A stretch of 64,000 nt of DNA from Brettanomyces bruxellensis (taxonomy: Eukaryota; Ascomycota; Pichiomycetes; Pichiales; Pichiaceae), in assembly GCF_011074885.1 (NCBI RefSeq), contig NC_054690.1:253001-317000 (forward strand), in the 5' to 3' direction. Made by a program: the position numbers and the translations under genes. This document shows positions 29,181 through 39,561 of the stretch, piece by piece. The first letter of the stretch is position 1; each line of letters begins with the position of its first letter. A model generated the notes under the pieces. That model saw only the letters and a program-made list of their open reading frames with translations. It searched no databases and was not told the origin of the DNA.

Positions 29181-30776
29181 ACGGCCATAGACGGTTGCCG
29201 ATGCTTTGATTCTATTTGTTTTACTTTTCCCTGTTGTTAATACTGTGTTTATCTCATTAATATACTACGTGTTCGAAATAAGACGGTCAACTCCGTAATC
29301 TAGACTGCTGCATGTGTTCCGCTGCGGTATCTGTGCTATATATGCGTACTACTATCTACATCTATTATCTATGTGCTACCATCTACATCCTACTACCTTA
29401 CTACATCTATATCCTATATTCATTATCTACATATACTATCTTCTACATTACTGTATCTGACTATTCACTATCTTAGTACATATATTATCTTATTATATCT
29501 TACTACATCTACATCATACTATGTATATCATACTATGTATATCCTACTATGTATATCCTACTATGCATATCCAATTATTTACATCATATTACCTACATAC
29601 CATCTTACTATATTTTACTGTATTTCACCACCTACATCCTAATATATTCTACTACATGCTCTCTTACTACATCTACTACTACCTATATCCTACCATCTAC
29701 ATATTGTTATCTGCTTTTTCTATGTCCTACTACACCTGCTACTACTATCTACATACTACTATATCTACTTTCCTTTCTACTTCCATATTATATCTACTAA
29801 CTTACCATCTCGCCACATCTTACTTACCATCCTGCTACATCTCACTATATCTACTCCACTACATTTTATTATCTTACTCTCTCCCTACCATTATATTCTA
29901 TTCTGTTTCCTGCAGCCTCCACTTCATCTGATGCTACTGCATGCTCCATATCCTATCAAACCGTCATACTATGCTTTTACGGTATTGTACTCTATTTTCC
30001 ATTTTACATCATTCTATATCCCTGCACCATGCTATTATATGCTACATTCTGCTACGTTAATATGCCCTACATATTGTATCTATCAGTACACCCTATTCTC
30101 ACTCATCTTACAAGTTTACACCATTAGTAATCGCTTAGTGTTTTAAGCCCAGACAAGATTGGATGCACTATCCAGTACCATTCTCCCAATTGACACACAT
30201 GTACCAAACGTTACAATAAGCATTGATGTGGTGGATGTTCAACGTGCAACCGAGATTCGGCTGTGTAGATAATAAATGAAAATTTAAATGGAAGCAAGAA
30301 CCATACTGATCAATAATATCACTAACTTCAACTATAAACTGCGTACGATCTAACTACACTAATGATATGACTGTTTAACATCATTATTTTGATTCCAAAT
30401 TGGGTATTCAACTAGAGTGTTAACTGGAATACTTAGCCCTAGGTAGCCACATTATTAATTGGCACTCCTGCTATGACTAGCCATGCTACTCGTCATCTAT
30501 AATACTTCATATTTGTTGATATTACCACACTATAATACTTTATATTTGTTGATATTACCACATTACTTCTTAGATATCATTCATACCACTTCATCCATAC
30601 TCCGTCATCTGCTTTTTACTTCTTCATATTACTTTATACTTCTCACCACTTCTTACTACTTCTTACTTCATATTTCATTCTTCATCCTCTTCATCCTCAT
30701 CCTTCATCCTTCATCCTCCATCAACACCATCCCAACTATCACAGAGCAAAAAATTATTCATTAAAGTATCTCAAAT
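29181..30776. repeat. TIF3 / RING gene spacer with degenerate TAC-ATC pyrimidine-rich array
   Basis: From about 29340 to 30120 the + strand is an imperfect array of TACTA, CATCTA and TATCC words, for example several adjoining 16-base units of the TATATCATACTATG type at 29515-29575. A unique AT-rich part follows (30130-30480), holding a direct repeat of TATAATACTT(C/T)ATATTTGTTGATATTACCACA-like sequence near 30500 and 30530. CTTCATCCTC-type repeats run at 30665-30725. Translations are Tyr/Ser/Leu low-complexity; no gene is seen. The DNA lies between two convergent genes. Confidence 0.75.
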
Positions 30777-32597
30777 CTACACCATGTCCTCGACGGCCTC
30801 CCGCCTGCTTCTCTCCCGTGCCCGGTGTCTCCGGCGCCTTTCCCGGTGCCGGTCGTCCCTCCTCTGCCGCACAGTGTCCAAAATATTGTATGCCGAGTCA
30901 TACAGGCGGCCTGAGAGAGTCCTGGTGGCCGGAATGGTCTGCGTGTGGCGGGCTCTGGGCTCATCGTGGGCCCCGGAGTGCTCATTTGCCTCTCTCCGGC
31001 TCAAAGTGGCCACCCGCTCGTTCTTCTTCTTCTGGTAATACCACACCACAAAATAGTAGTACATATCGGGCTTGCGGATGCCCATTGCCCGCCAGAATGG
31101 CAACGTGTACCACCTGAACATCCGGTTGGCCGACTCGTGGGCAAGCACATCAAGTCCGTCGAGATCATCAACGTTGAAAGGATGATTTTCGAGGATTCGG
31201 CAGATGTGGCGGTTGATGCGATGAATATCTGGTAGTGGGGGTGCAGTAGGCGAAATGCTTGTGTCTCTTGCCTGGAAGAGCGATTCACTTACCGTGCTTT
31301 CTGCATCCAAGTAGTTGTCAAAGCTGGAGGCTGTTGATTGGAGTTCAAAGTTCTGGTTAGCGGATGGATGACGAGAATCAGTACTTTGTCTTTCGTTATT
31401 CTCATTTTCTTCTCTTTCTCTTTCTTCTCCTTCACTCCCACTAACGACTGCCCTTTCTGGACGTGTCACAGCCTCACTTTCCACACTAGCACCCTCATCA
31501 TCCTCAAGTCCATCCAAATCAACAGGTCCCCCTGTGTGGTATCTGCCTATCCGCGAGAGGAGCATTGCACACAACAAAGTGTTCGCCTTGAACTCGGTCG
31601 GCTTGTGATACGCTATGACATTCGAATTGTCATTCCGGTCCATGTCAAAAAGACTGTCGAAATCCCGGAAGTCTGGATTTCCGTCCCCACGCCCACTTCC
31701 ATCCACATCTTCCACAAAATCATGCTTGCAGGTTGGGCAGCAGCCTCTTTTACCTGTCAGCCACGGATCTATGCACTCAACGTGGAAAGCATGGCCGCAC
31801 GAAAGGCCTCTGACCATGCAGTCATCTGTAAAAGTATCCAGGCAGATTGTACAGTCACCCGAAGTGTATCGAGGCCAAGGCTTCTTTAATTTCTGTTTGT
31901 CCTTTTCGTTTGAAGTGTTGAATTCCTCTGTGTTTACACTTCCTTCTCCTTCTCCTTCTCCTTCTTCTTTTCCTTCTCTTTTCCCTTCTCCTTCTTCTTC
32001 TCCTTCTTCTTCTCTCTTTCCTTCTCCTTCTGCTCCATTATTATCGCTGGAAGTCCCCACACCTCCCTGAGGCTGTTTCTCCGACATCTCCGCTTCTTCA
32101 GCCTCCTCTTCTCCGCCTTCAAGCCATTCACTATACTTGGAAACCGGAAACATCTCATCCAACTCCTCGGCAGTCAACTTTTTTCGCCGAGCAACCCGAT
32201 AGCGATGCGGATTCCCAAGATTATCACCCTGGGCCAATCCCATCGCATATGTGAGACTGTCATTCATCAGGTAGGGGGCAAAAATGCCTCGATCTGCACC
32301 TGCAAACTCAAATGGTGCCCCTCCTCCATATGGTGGAGATGCCATATACATTCCGAAACGGGACCGCACCAAGTACCGAAACGTGAAGAAGATGAACGTA
32401 AATGCGATCGCTATCCCGATGCAAAGCGCCACGAAAAAAAGTACTGTTGATGGCTTGCTCCCTATGAAATCTGATGAAGAAGATGACGAAAAGCTTGATG
32501 AGGTACTCGAATTTGTTTCCTGCGCTGTACTTGATGTTGTCGACGTGTAATATGTTGCAACCGTCGCCGTTGCCATCAACATACTGCCACTTTCCAT
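30777..32597 (-). CDS. Single-pass membrane RING-H2 E3 ubiquitin ligase candidate
   Basis: The 606-residue protein has a Ser/Thr-rich N-terminal 50 residues (probably lumenal), one membrane segment (51-77) and a cytosolic part. The RING-H2 domain spans C249-C290: CTICLDTF, then CGHAFHVECIDPWL and CCPTCKHDF, with all C3H2C3 ligands. A very acidic Glu/Gly/Lys tract (about 160-222) precedes it and comes from CTT/TCC simple-sequence DNA. The C-terminal half includes acidic and Ser-rich linkers, a segment LPFWRAMGIRKPDMYYYFVV, and a strongly basic Arg-rich tail. The layout resembles fungal ATL-like membrane RING ligases of the endomembrane system. The exact orthologue and substrates are not evident. 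Confidence 0.8.
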   Translation of the reverse strand: MESGSMLMATATVATYYTSTTSSTAQETNSSTSSSFSSSSSSDFIGSKPSTVLFFVALCIGIAIAFTFIFFTFRYLVRSRFGMYMASPPYGGGAPFEFAGADRGIFAPYLMNDSLTYAMGLAQGDNLGNPHRYRVARRKKLTAEELDEMFPVSKYSEWLEGGEEEAEEAEMSEKQPQGGVGTSSDNNGAEGEGKREEEGEEEGEGKREGKEEGEGEGEGSVNTEEFNTSNEKDKQKLKKPWPRYTSGDCTICLDTFTDDCMVRGLSCGHAFHVECIDPWLTGKRGCCPTCKHDFVEDVDGSGRGDGNPDFRDFDSLFDMDRNDNSNVIAYHKPTEFKANTLLCAMLLSRIGRYHTGGPVDLDGLEDDEGASVESEAVTRPERAVVSGSEGEEREREENENNERQSTDSRHPSANQNFELQSTASSFDNYLDAESTVSESLFQARDTSISPTAPPLPDIHRINRHICRILENHPFNVDDLDGLDVLAHESANRMFRWYTLPFWRAMGIRKPDMYYYFVVWYYQKKKNERVATLSRREANEHSGAHDEPRARHTQTIPATRTLSGRLYDSAYNILDTVRQRRDDRHRERRRRHRARERSRREAVEDMV

Positions 32598-34009
32598 TGC
32601 TCAAGAGTCAAAGATGATTGCTATGAGTATGGATGTTGGAAATATGTTAGAATGATGAAATTCACAAGACGCACCGAAACTGGATAAGCTACGGTTCGAA
32701 CTAGTGCAACCTGTAGTTAATCTGTAGTTAATCTGTAGTTAATTTGTCGTTTATCCCAAATGTAACTTGTGCCGTGTAACTTTGTCGCTTGCAAAATTAA
32801 TATATGTAATATAACCGTGTGAGAAAAGATATCTACTCCACTGAAAAGCCGGTGATATATATCCAAAAAATCAAGTGAAACTTTGATGTATTCCCCACAA
32901 ATATCCGTCTAGCACAACTGCCTGACAGTTAACAAAATAGACACAAAATAAAGCCAAAGTCTGTCAACTTCACTCTTTTTATACGTAGAAAATTTAATCA
33001 AACATCTGTTTTTGACAGAATATGTTCTGCTCAGGTGCAGCAGGCAAACAAAAAAAAATGAGGCAGAGTCCGAACATTTATTTATTTTTTTCCCTTCTAC
33101 TTTTTTTTGGCCTTTTTCCCGGCTCTAATCCAAATCCATCGTCTCCCCTGTAAAACAATAGGAACCGCTGGATTCTATTATTCTCTCTGTCTTTTTTTTT
33201 TAGATCATAGATAAGCAATCAACAATTCTCATTTGAGAACGAATGACCAAAAAGTGTCAATTTTTATTGAAATAGAGGGGTCCTTTTTTCCTCTCACCAG
33301 CTCCGGGCCATCACGTGATACTAAGGCAGGTGGAGCATTATTATTGGTTGATTATGATGTTTCCTTCTCCCCTCAGTCAGGTAGAGGTATTCTTTAAGCT
33401 GAGACGGGAATTTGCTGGGTGAACTCTGTCTGGAGTCAGAGTCGCGTCGATCGACTGGTAGCTTATCTTAATTGGATGGTGTGCTTATAATATCTTATTT
33501 CATCTGATAGCTCTGTACTCTAAAGATCGAAAAGGTAATAATGCTGGATATGTGATACACTTACCAATTCATATCTCTATTTGCATTAATTTGTATTATT
33601 TTTTAACCTACCTGTCAGTAATTTTGCAGCAAAAGCAATCTTCCACCTGGACATTTCATATTCCATGACATTGTAGTTTGAGAAGAATTTTATCCATCAA
33701 TGACCTTTTATTCCAGACAATGCCAATTGCAGTTGATGCGCATCCAATCGAAGTATGTAATTAATATACTTACTTTATTTATTTAATCTTTCTTTTTTAT
33801 TATTTTTTTAAAATCTGTACTAAACCCCAGAGAATTACGTCAGATGCTCAACATCTGATTCGGATCTGAGGAAAAAATAAAAAATCAAGCGATAAAATAC
33901 CGGCGCCAAATATTTCAGCGAGACATTGGCGGTATATACTTGACACAACAAACTATTAACTGCTAAATATTCATAGAGATCATTATAGAATTGTATTTAT
34001 CTTATTGAA
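32598..34009. promoter_or_regulatory. 1.4-kb divergent upstream region (RING gene / ubiquitin-fold gene)
   Basis: Nearest the RING gene is a triplication of TCTGTAGTTAAT (32716-32745). The palindrome ATCACGTGAT (33310-33319) is a Cbf1-type site. Near 33720 an 11-codon ORF runs into a GTATGT donor-like site with a plausible branch point and acceptor downstream (see findings). CCGGCGCCAAAT at about 33901-33912 precedes the ubiquitin-fold gene by about 100 bases. No other gene is recognised. Confidence 0.4.
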
Positions 34010-34522
34010 ATGCCCCAGAATAAAAAAAATCTACCCATTATCGTGAAATTCAAGAGACAATCACAGACGGTTTTTGTAACCGCCACCCCTAGAGAGACAT
34101 TTGGGGTTTTAGTGACTCGACTAGTTGACACAATCAATAAAACAGGCGGCCTCAAACTTGAAAATGAGCCAATAGGATTGGACAATGAGGATGATGATGG
34201 TAATGAGGATGCAGAATTGCCAGAAATAGATATACCGAAGCCTTCATTTGAAACTGCAAGTAGTGATGAAGAGCAGCAAAATTCCGATGAAAAAGATACA
34301 GACGCTGGAAATGTCCAATTAGACGCCGAAAAGTTGAAGTTTGCACTGCCGAGAGATCCATCTGATATATATCAGGGTGGTTTTGAAGATATGGACTGTA
34401 AGACATCAGACAAAATGAGTAATCTGGCGCTTACCGACTATTCGGTGATTGCATTTGCATTGAAAGACGAAGATTTCAGGATATGCCAGCCAACGATCGA
34501 CGAAGATGAAGATGGTGAGTGA
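34010..34522 (+). CDS. Acidic protein with possible ubiquitin-like (beta-grasp) fold
   Basis: 170 residues. The start LPIIVKFKRQSQTVFVTATP looks like the first beta-hairpin of a ubiquitin fold, followed by a helix-like TFGVLVTRLVDTINKTG. A long acidic insertion (about 55-105) interrupts it. The remainder, KLKFALPRDPSDIYQGGF and LALTDYSVIAFALKDEDF, resembles the strand, turn and TLxDY-strand end of ubiquitin-like domains. There is no C-terminal Gly-Gly, so it would not be a conjugated modifier. This fold assignment rests on my reading of the pattern only; I do not recognise the family. It converges on RPS13 (135-base spacer). Confidence 0.65.
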   Translation: MPQNKKNLPIIVKFKRQSQTVFVTATPRETFGVLVTRLVDTINKTGGLKLENEPIGLDNEDDDGNEDAELPEIDIPKPSFETASSDEEQQNSDEKDTDAGNVQLDAEKLKFALPRDPSDIYQGGFEDMDCKTSDKMSNLALTDYSVIAFALKDEDFRICQPTIDEDEDGE

Positions 34523-34657
34523 CAAAATTTACTCCATATCAACCTCACTACATATACAAAACTACTACTACCAACAGTTTGTTGGATCTATAAATCTTTA
34601 TTAGCGTACAAACCCAACGAGAGTTTTTTTCCTAAGACTATAAAGTAAATAAATAGC

Positions 34658-35387
34658 TTAGTTAACCAAAGCAGAAGCAGTGGCAGACTCGTATCTCCAG
34701 GTTGGAGGTAAGACAGAAACGGATCTGTAGTATCTGGCCAATCTGTGGATTCTGGATTCAACCAAAATCAATCTGAACTTGGCGTCCTTGTCCTTTCTGT
34801 TTCTTTCCAAGTGTTTTCTGACGTTGACAGCCTTCTTGATCAAGAAGTACAAGTCCTCTGGAAGCTCTGGGGCCAAACCGTTAGACTTCAAGATTCTCAT
34901 GATCTTGTTACCAGTGATAACCTTAACCTGGTTAACACCATGAGCATCTCTGAGAACAACACCGATCTCAGAAGGAGTCATACCCTTCTTGGCGTACTTC
35001 AGGATCTGCTCAACGACAGCCTCTGGAGAGGACTTGAACCATGAAGGAACATTTCTTGAGTATGGAATTGCGGAAGATGAAATTCCCTTTCCCTAAATTT
35101 AAAAAGCAAATGCTTACTGTTAGTAACGAAAAAATCCCCTTGATTCAAATACTTAACCAACAGCCACTGCAAAATTGGTATTGTCCAGTGTGTGAGTGCT
35201 TCTGATTCAATGAATCAAAGCGTGCTCACTGATCCTGACAGAATGAAGTACCTTTAAACATTTGGGAAAATGCCATAACTTCACTCTGCTGGCTTTTGCC
35301 TCAAGATCCACCGAAACAACCCTAATTTTACCTGTCCCCGTGCTAGTTATTCATAATGATACGCACTTTACTATGCATACGACCCAT
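34658..35387 (-). CDS. RPS13: 40S ribosomal protein uS15 (Rps13), two exons
   Basis: Exon 1 (35387-35367) encodes MGRMHSK. Exon 2 (35092-34658) begins [18 protein letters not shown] and continues through the open frame ending ATASALVN. Together they give 151 residues, exactly the usual length, with the family N-terminus restored. The intron is phase 0, between K7 and G8. The protein binds 18S rRNA near the central domain of the small subunit. Saccharomyces RPS13 also has an intron near the start of its coding sequence. Exon 2 alone would lack the first 7 residues, and its first internal ATG is far downstream. Confidence 0.95.
35093..35366 (-). other. RPS13 intron (274 nt)
   Basis: On the minus strand the donor reads GTGCGT (plus 35361-35366), a variant of GTATGT. 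The branch point TACTAAC is perfect (plus 35119-35125) and the acceptor is TTTAG (AG at plus 35093-35094). Splicing joins MGRMHSK to GKGISSS, which matches the conserved protein. Confidence 0.92.
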
Positions 35388-35775
35388 TTTGATAGTTATA
35401 ATCCGTAAGTTCTGTTGTTAGTTGAGGAATATACATATAATACAAACACAAGTACATAGGGGAAGATGTCTAGGTAGAAATATATGAAAGCGAGGAAAAC
35501 GTATGCTGAAAAAATTTTTTTTCTCTCCTCTTTTTCCCCGCTGTTTTTTTTCACTGAGGTGCGAGGGTTGGCATTATTTGTGGTGCACAGATGTATAGTT
35601 TGTGCACGGATGTATGCTCATTGCTCTATCATCTAGTTGAGAACTCTATGAACAACCAACATTGCAATCAAATCCAGTATTTAAACAAACACACACGGAA
35701 ACACCTTCAAGATTTAACCGCACGTTTGTGTATTCCATGCAACCTCTCTTTGTGCTCATAATTCCGCCATTCGCA
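35388..35775. other. RPS13 promoter / GMF1 3' flank
   Basis: Upstream of RPS13 on its strand lie A runs and T-rich blocks near 35512-35552. No ORF of interest is present. This stretch must contain the RPS13 promoter; no specific site is claimed. Confidence 0.4.
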
Positions 35776-36195
35776 TCATTTTGTCCGTATTTGGTCATCC
35801 AAGTCATCAAAATCATCTTCATCCGCCACTTCTATGAACTCATTTGGTGCCACCTCATCCTTCATTTGTTCAACGCAACCTGCATAAAGCATTTTGAGCT
35901 CCTGTCTGGCCGTTGGTGGCATATAATAGAGAAAAACTAGTGGAGACACTAAACGACCGTCTGAAGACTTGTATGGGTAGTTCATCAAAACGAAACGTGG
36001 ACTGTTGTCTGGTAGTTCATCTGCAAGAGTTTCTAGCGAGTCAATTATATCGTCAGGGTCCTCATATTGGAGTTCATAACTGGTTGGGTCGATTTTATAT
36101 ATTTCAGCAGATATTTTCTTAGCCCTAGAGCCTGAAAGTCGAAATTTGCGGATTTTCTGCTTTGTATCTGGTGAAAATGTGTAGAGTGACGACAT
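35776..36195 (-). CDS. GMF1: Glia maturation factor homologue (ADF-H protein, Arp2/3 debranching)
   Basis: The 139-residue ADF-homology protein matches the GMF subfamily: MSSLYTFSPDTKQKIRKFRLS, YELQYEDPDDIIDSLETLADELPDNSPRF in the middle, and SDGRLVSPLVFLYYMPP, the GMF hallmark. GMF binds Arp2/3, not actin, and removes branches from actin networks at endocytic patches. The Saccharomyces orthologue is Gmf1/Aim7 (149 residues). The tail is acidic (EVADEDDFDDLDDQ). Confidence 0.93.
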   Translation of the reverse strand: MSSLYTFSPDTKQKIRKFRLSGSRAKKISAEIYKIDPTSYELQYEDPDDIIDSLETLADELPDNSPRFVLMNYPYKSSDGRLVSPLVFLYYMPPTARQELKMLYAGCVEQMKDEVAPNEFIEVADEDDFDDLDDQIRTK

Positions 36196-36605
36196 GGAGA
36201 ATATTTAGTGCCTGCCTGTGGATATTCTATCAACGATGTAGTCCTTTATGCCGTTTTAATATGTTCGGCGCTTAAACAAGCAGAATACCAGAAGAAGCAT
36301 GTGGCTGCAAAAGCCGGTTAAGCGCGGAATGGGGGAGAAAAACAAATAAATGAAAAAAAGCGCATCAGTGAGTTTGGCAAGAGTATTATTTATTTAGTTA
36401 CTTAATTACTCACTACAAATTGTACATTTTAGCTTGAAGCATTCCTTTATATATATATTCTTTCTCCTTNAAAAAAGCATCCTCTAGGGACTCTGGGCAG
36501 GTTTAGCAAACAACGGTAAAAAGAAGGAGAACTAAAAAAAGAAGAAATAATAATGAAAAAAAAGCATTTTTGAAAATTAAAAGCAATTCTTGATGTAATC
36601 AGCAC
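36196..36605. other. GMF1 upstream / GDI1 3' flank, with an undetermined base
   Basis: The spacer holds A-rich stretches downstream of GDI1 and the GMF1 promoter. Base 36470 is N, at the junction of TTTCTCCTT and an A run, an assembly uncertainty. No gene is seen. Confidence 0.5.
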
Positions 36606-37958
36606 TTAGCTCAAACCAGCTAGCTCAGCCTCCTCCTGGACTGTTTTCCTCTGCTTAAGAATCAAATCATGACCCGTGACACGCTTATATATGTCCTTAA
36701 CATCGTCAGTAGTACTTTCGAAGTGAGAAGATGGGTCGTAAGATTTGGAAATGTAGACATTATCTTTAGTGCCGGACTCCTTTGGCTCATAAAGCTGGGA
36801 AATACTCATAAGAACATCCTTGGTAGGGCCAATAATCTTGAAGGCAGGTTCAAGCTCCAAGTGGGGTTTGTCTGTCTCTATGATGGTGGAAATAATGGCA
36901 ACATAGTAACCCTTTGCACAAATGTTGTGTGCCCCGGATATCACTGCAATGTATATGTCGTTTTTCCGGCCAACCTGGTTTTGTGGGATGATGATTTGTG
37001 CGGAATCGGCATCATTGGTGTTTGGGATGGCGTGATCCAAGATGCAAATGGCTCTGATGACCTTCTGGTCGCCAGAAACGGTTTTCACCTTCTCAGGGAA
37101 GTAAGTTGGGTCGGCAATGCAGATTGGAGCCTTGGCAACACCTTCTTTAGTCTTAACACCGGCGAATTTGCCGTCTTCAGTCCACAAGTACTCGTCGATC
37201 GGCGTATCAAGCATAAAAGTACCGCCATAAATGGCGGATAAACGAGCAAAACCTTGAGGAAGCTCTCCCAATCCATACAACGGATAGATGTAAGGCGATT
37301 TCCCGTACCGGGCCATCGAGGTAACATAGAGATTGATCCGGTTGTACGTGTCCCTTGCCGGTTTGTCGAGATAGCTGTCGTTTGAGTGCAAAGCCATGGC
37401 ATGGCCGATAAAGTCACGTGTTCCCGGTTGAAGTCCATAGTGTGTGTAAATCTGCTCCATGGTATCCTTATCAAGGTCAAAGCCATGCTTTGAGTTTGGA
37501 TCGTCCTCCTGGTAGTCCACTATGAACTGCAAAAAGTTCCTCATTCTTCTTTTCTCGAAAAATCCCATCAACGGCGAAGAAATGGCCTCGGTAGTCGAAC
37601 CGGGCACTTTTGCGATTACTCCATCTCTGTAAACGAACGATCCCGATATCTGCTTAAACTCCATGTACCGGGTGACATCAGTGTGGACCAAAATGTTGGT
37701 CAATTCACCATTCGCCATGAGGAACTTTGGAATGAGGTCCACCAACCAATCACGATCTTTTCCATACTGTCCTTTGTACGGTTTCGATGGTTTGAACTTC
37801 GAATAGAGTTGTGTCAAGTTCAAAGAGGCACTCTCACCTCCATAGTACTCCTGTTTATCAATGTGAAGCACCTTTTTGCCTTCAATTGAGAGAAGACCTG
37901 AAAGAATGCACTCTGTCAAACCTGTTCCAAGAACTATCACGTCGTAATTTTCCTCCAT
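36606..37958 (-). CDS. GDI1: Rab GDP-dissociation inhibitor
   Basis: The 450-residue protein extracts GDP-bound prenylated Rab/Ypt GTPases from membranes and recycles them. It starts MEENYDVIVLGTGLTECILS, the FAD-fold-derived N-terminus of the GDI/REP family, with KVLHIDKQEYYGGESASL following. RYMEFKQISGSFVY and the C-terminal half with KGYYVAIISTIIET are also GDI-type. The frame stays open to an ATG at 38291, but the extra 111 residues are not GDI-like and partly translate a tandem repeat. The ATG at 37958 gives the standard length (451 in Saccharomyces). Confidence 0.96.
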   Translation of the reverse strand: MEENYDVIVLGTGLTECILSGLLSIEGKKVLHIDKQEYYGGESASLNLTQLYSKFKPSKPYKGQYGKDRDWLVDLIPKFLMANGELTNILVHTDVTRYMEFKQISGSFVYRDGVIAKVPGSTTEAISSPLMGFFEKRRMRNFLQFIVDYQEDDPNSKHGFDLDKDTMEQIYTHYGLQPGTRDFIGHAMALHSNDSYLDKPARDTYNRINLYVTSMARYGKSPYIYPLYGLGELPQGFARLSAIYGGTFMLDTPIDEYLWTEDGKFAGVKTKEGVAKAPICIADPTYFPEKVKTVSGDQKVIRAICILDHAIPNTNDADSAQIIIPQNQVGRKNDIYIAVISGAHNICAKGYYVAIISTIIETDKPHLELEPAFKIIGPTKDVLMSISQLYEPKESGTKDNVYISKSYDPSSHFESTTDDVKDIYKRVTGHDLILKQRKTVQEEAELAGLS

Positions 37959-37998
37959 TTTTGCTAATTCTGCTGGATCTATGTGCCGGATGCTGAAA

Positions 37999-38081
37999 TT
38001 GGATGTTTCCAATATGTACTTGGATGCTTCCAATATCTGTTTGGATGTTCCAATATCTACCTGGATGTTCCAATATCTTCT
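37999..38081. repeat. 21-bp tandem repeat in the GDI1 leader
   Basis: Three 21-bp units and a fourth of 20 bp, each of the type TTGGATG(T/C)TTCCAATATNT, lie 41-123 bases upstream of the GDI1 ATG. The 21-bp period keeps the upstream reading frame open, which explains the false long ORF. Confidence 0.9.
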
Positions 38082-39561
38082 CTGTGTGAAACAGTGGGAA
38101 AAACCCTGTGCTGATGATATATTTCTTTCTGTCTGCTCCTCCTGTATTATTGAAATGTAAATTGAGATCCGCCAGAATTGTCGGTGCGAGCAACAAAGCA
38201 CGGGCGGGAATTTTAGGGAAATACAAGAAAATAAAAAGCAAACGGAGGTGCCCAATACTGCCGAGAAGAAAGTGCGGAATGCCTGGTGCACATTTACGAA
38301 AATTTGGGGTGGCGTGCACTAATCAGCATGTTGCCAGTTCCATACAGATCCTTGACGCCGGAATGACGATATTGACAGTGTGTATGTTTGTTTGTACCTG
38401 GTAGAGGTGTTATGTGTAAGTTCTGCTGTAAAATTAGAAGATGTTTCTAGTATATTCCAACATATCTTTTTTTTGTACTTAAGCGCCAGTTATTTCAAGA
38501 AATTCCGAGCACTTCAGGTATTTTCAGCTTTTCACATTTCACCTGTTTTTAGGTATTTCTCGTATTCTTATATATTTTCCGTATTCTGATATTTCCACGT
38601 ATTTATATATATATTTATATATTCCATACTTAGATTCATTTACAAGAACTTTCATTCATTTCATGTACAAATTGGGGCTTCATATTGTCACATGGATCAG
38701 CTTCGCAAATTTTCAAGCTGTCTGATTATTTACCTTTATGTCGCCATTAACATCATTTTAAACACAAAAAGCGTCTTAATAGTTATTACACACGAAAGTT
38801 AAAATTGGTCTATCTCCGAAATTCCTATGTTTCTAATGTAATAGGTTGCTTTTACTAAACCTCAAAGTAACAGAAATTTCTAAATCAGACGCTCCAATGA
38901 TTTCAAGCTTTAGGATATCTGAGATTACTTATCTAGCATATCTTTAGTTCCAGAAGCAATCTTTTCACACAATATTTACAGCATCTCCATGTGCTGTTAA
39001 AAGTACCTTTTTATATGTTAATGCTGGTGTTTAGTCTAATTCTTCTTGTAATTACTAAACATGCCTTTCAACTTGAATTAATCCTAAAAATTATCCGGGA
39101 TTCTTTTTTCGCTAATTTCAGTAATTACCACAGATACAGAAATTTAATCTAATACCATCATTACAATTTTATAAGAGATTGAATTTTTGAACCTGCTCAC
39201 AGAAGTTCTCCAACTATGATTAGATACAGAACAATTCCACCAATTACCAATTACCTGGTGTTATCAGTAAAGCTGTAAATACACAGTATTTGCCACAGCA
39301 TAAACTGATGTCATAAATGAATATTGACGGAACCAGGACACGAATGTGATCAATACCAATAATACAGTAAATGCTTACAAGGCTGCCAAGCGAGCACACA
39401 GACATATTAGGAAAATACAGAAAGCACAGCAAATGAGCACTACAGAAAAAAGGATGTGAATACACGAACCATGTAAGAATAAACATTAACTAAACACAAC
39501 ATACAGAGAAATGGACATTAAAGCGTGCCGTCCATCTCCATCTACAATAAAAGCCAATGAC
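38082..39561. other. GDI1 upstream region / PRO2 3' flank
   Basis: The first part is GDI1 promoter. From about 38560 to 39540 the DNA is AT-rich and unique, with TATTTATATATATA-type runs at 38600-38622. No ORF with recognisable features and no RNA gene was seen. Confidence 0.45.

Noticed and set aside
29373..29931. Tyr/Ile/Ser-rich ORFs of about 90-136 codons
   Set aside because: Translations of the TAC/ATC repeat field; all three frames look alike.
37959..38291. N-terminal extension of GDI1 by 111 residues
   Set aside because: The GDI family starts at MEENYDV; the extension is not conserved in kind and includes a 21-bp repeat translated in frame.
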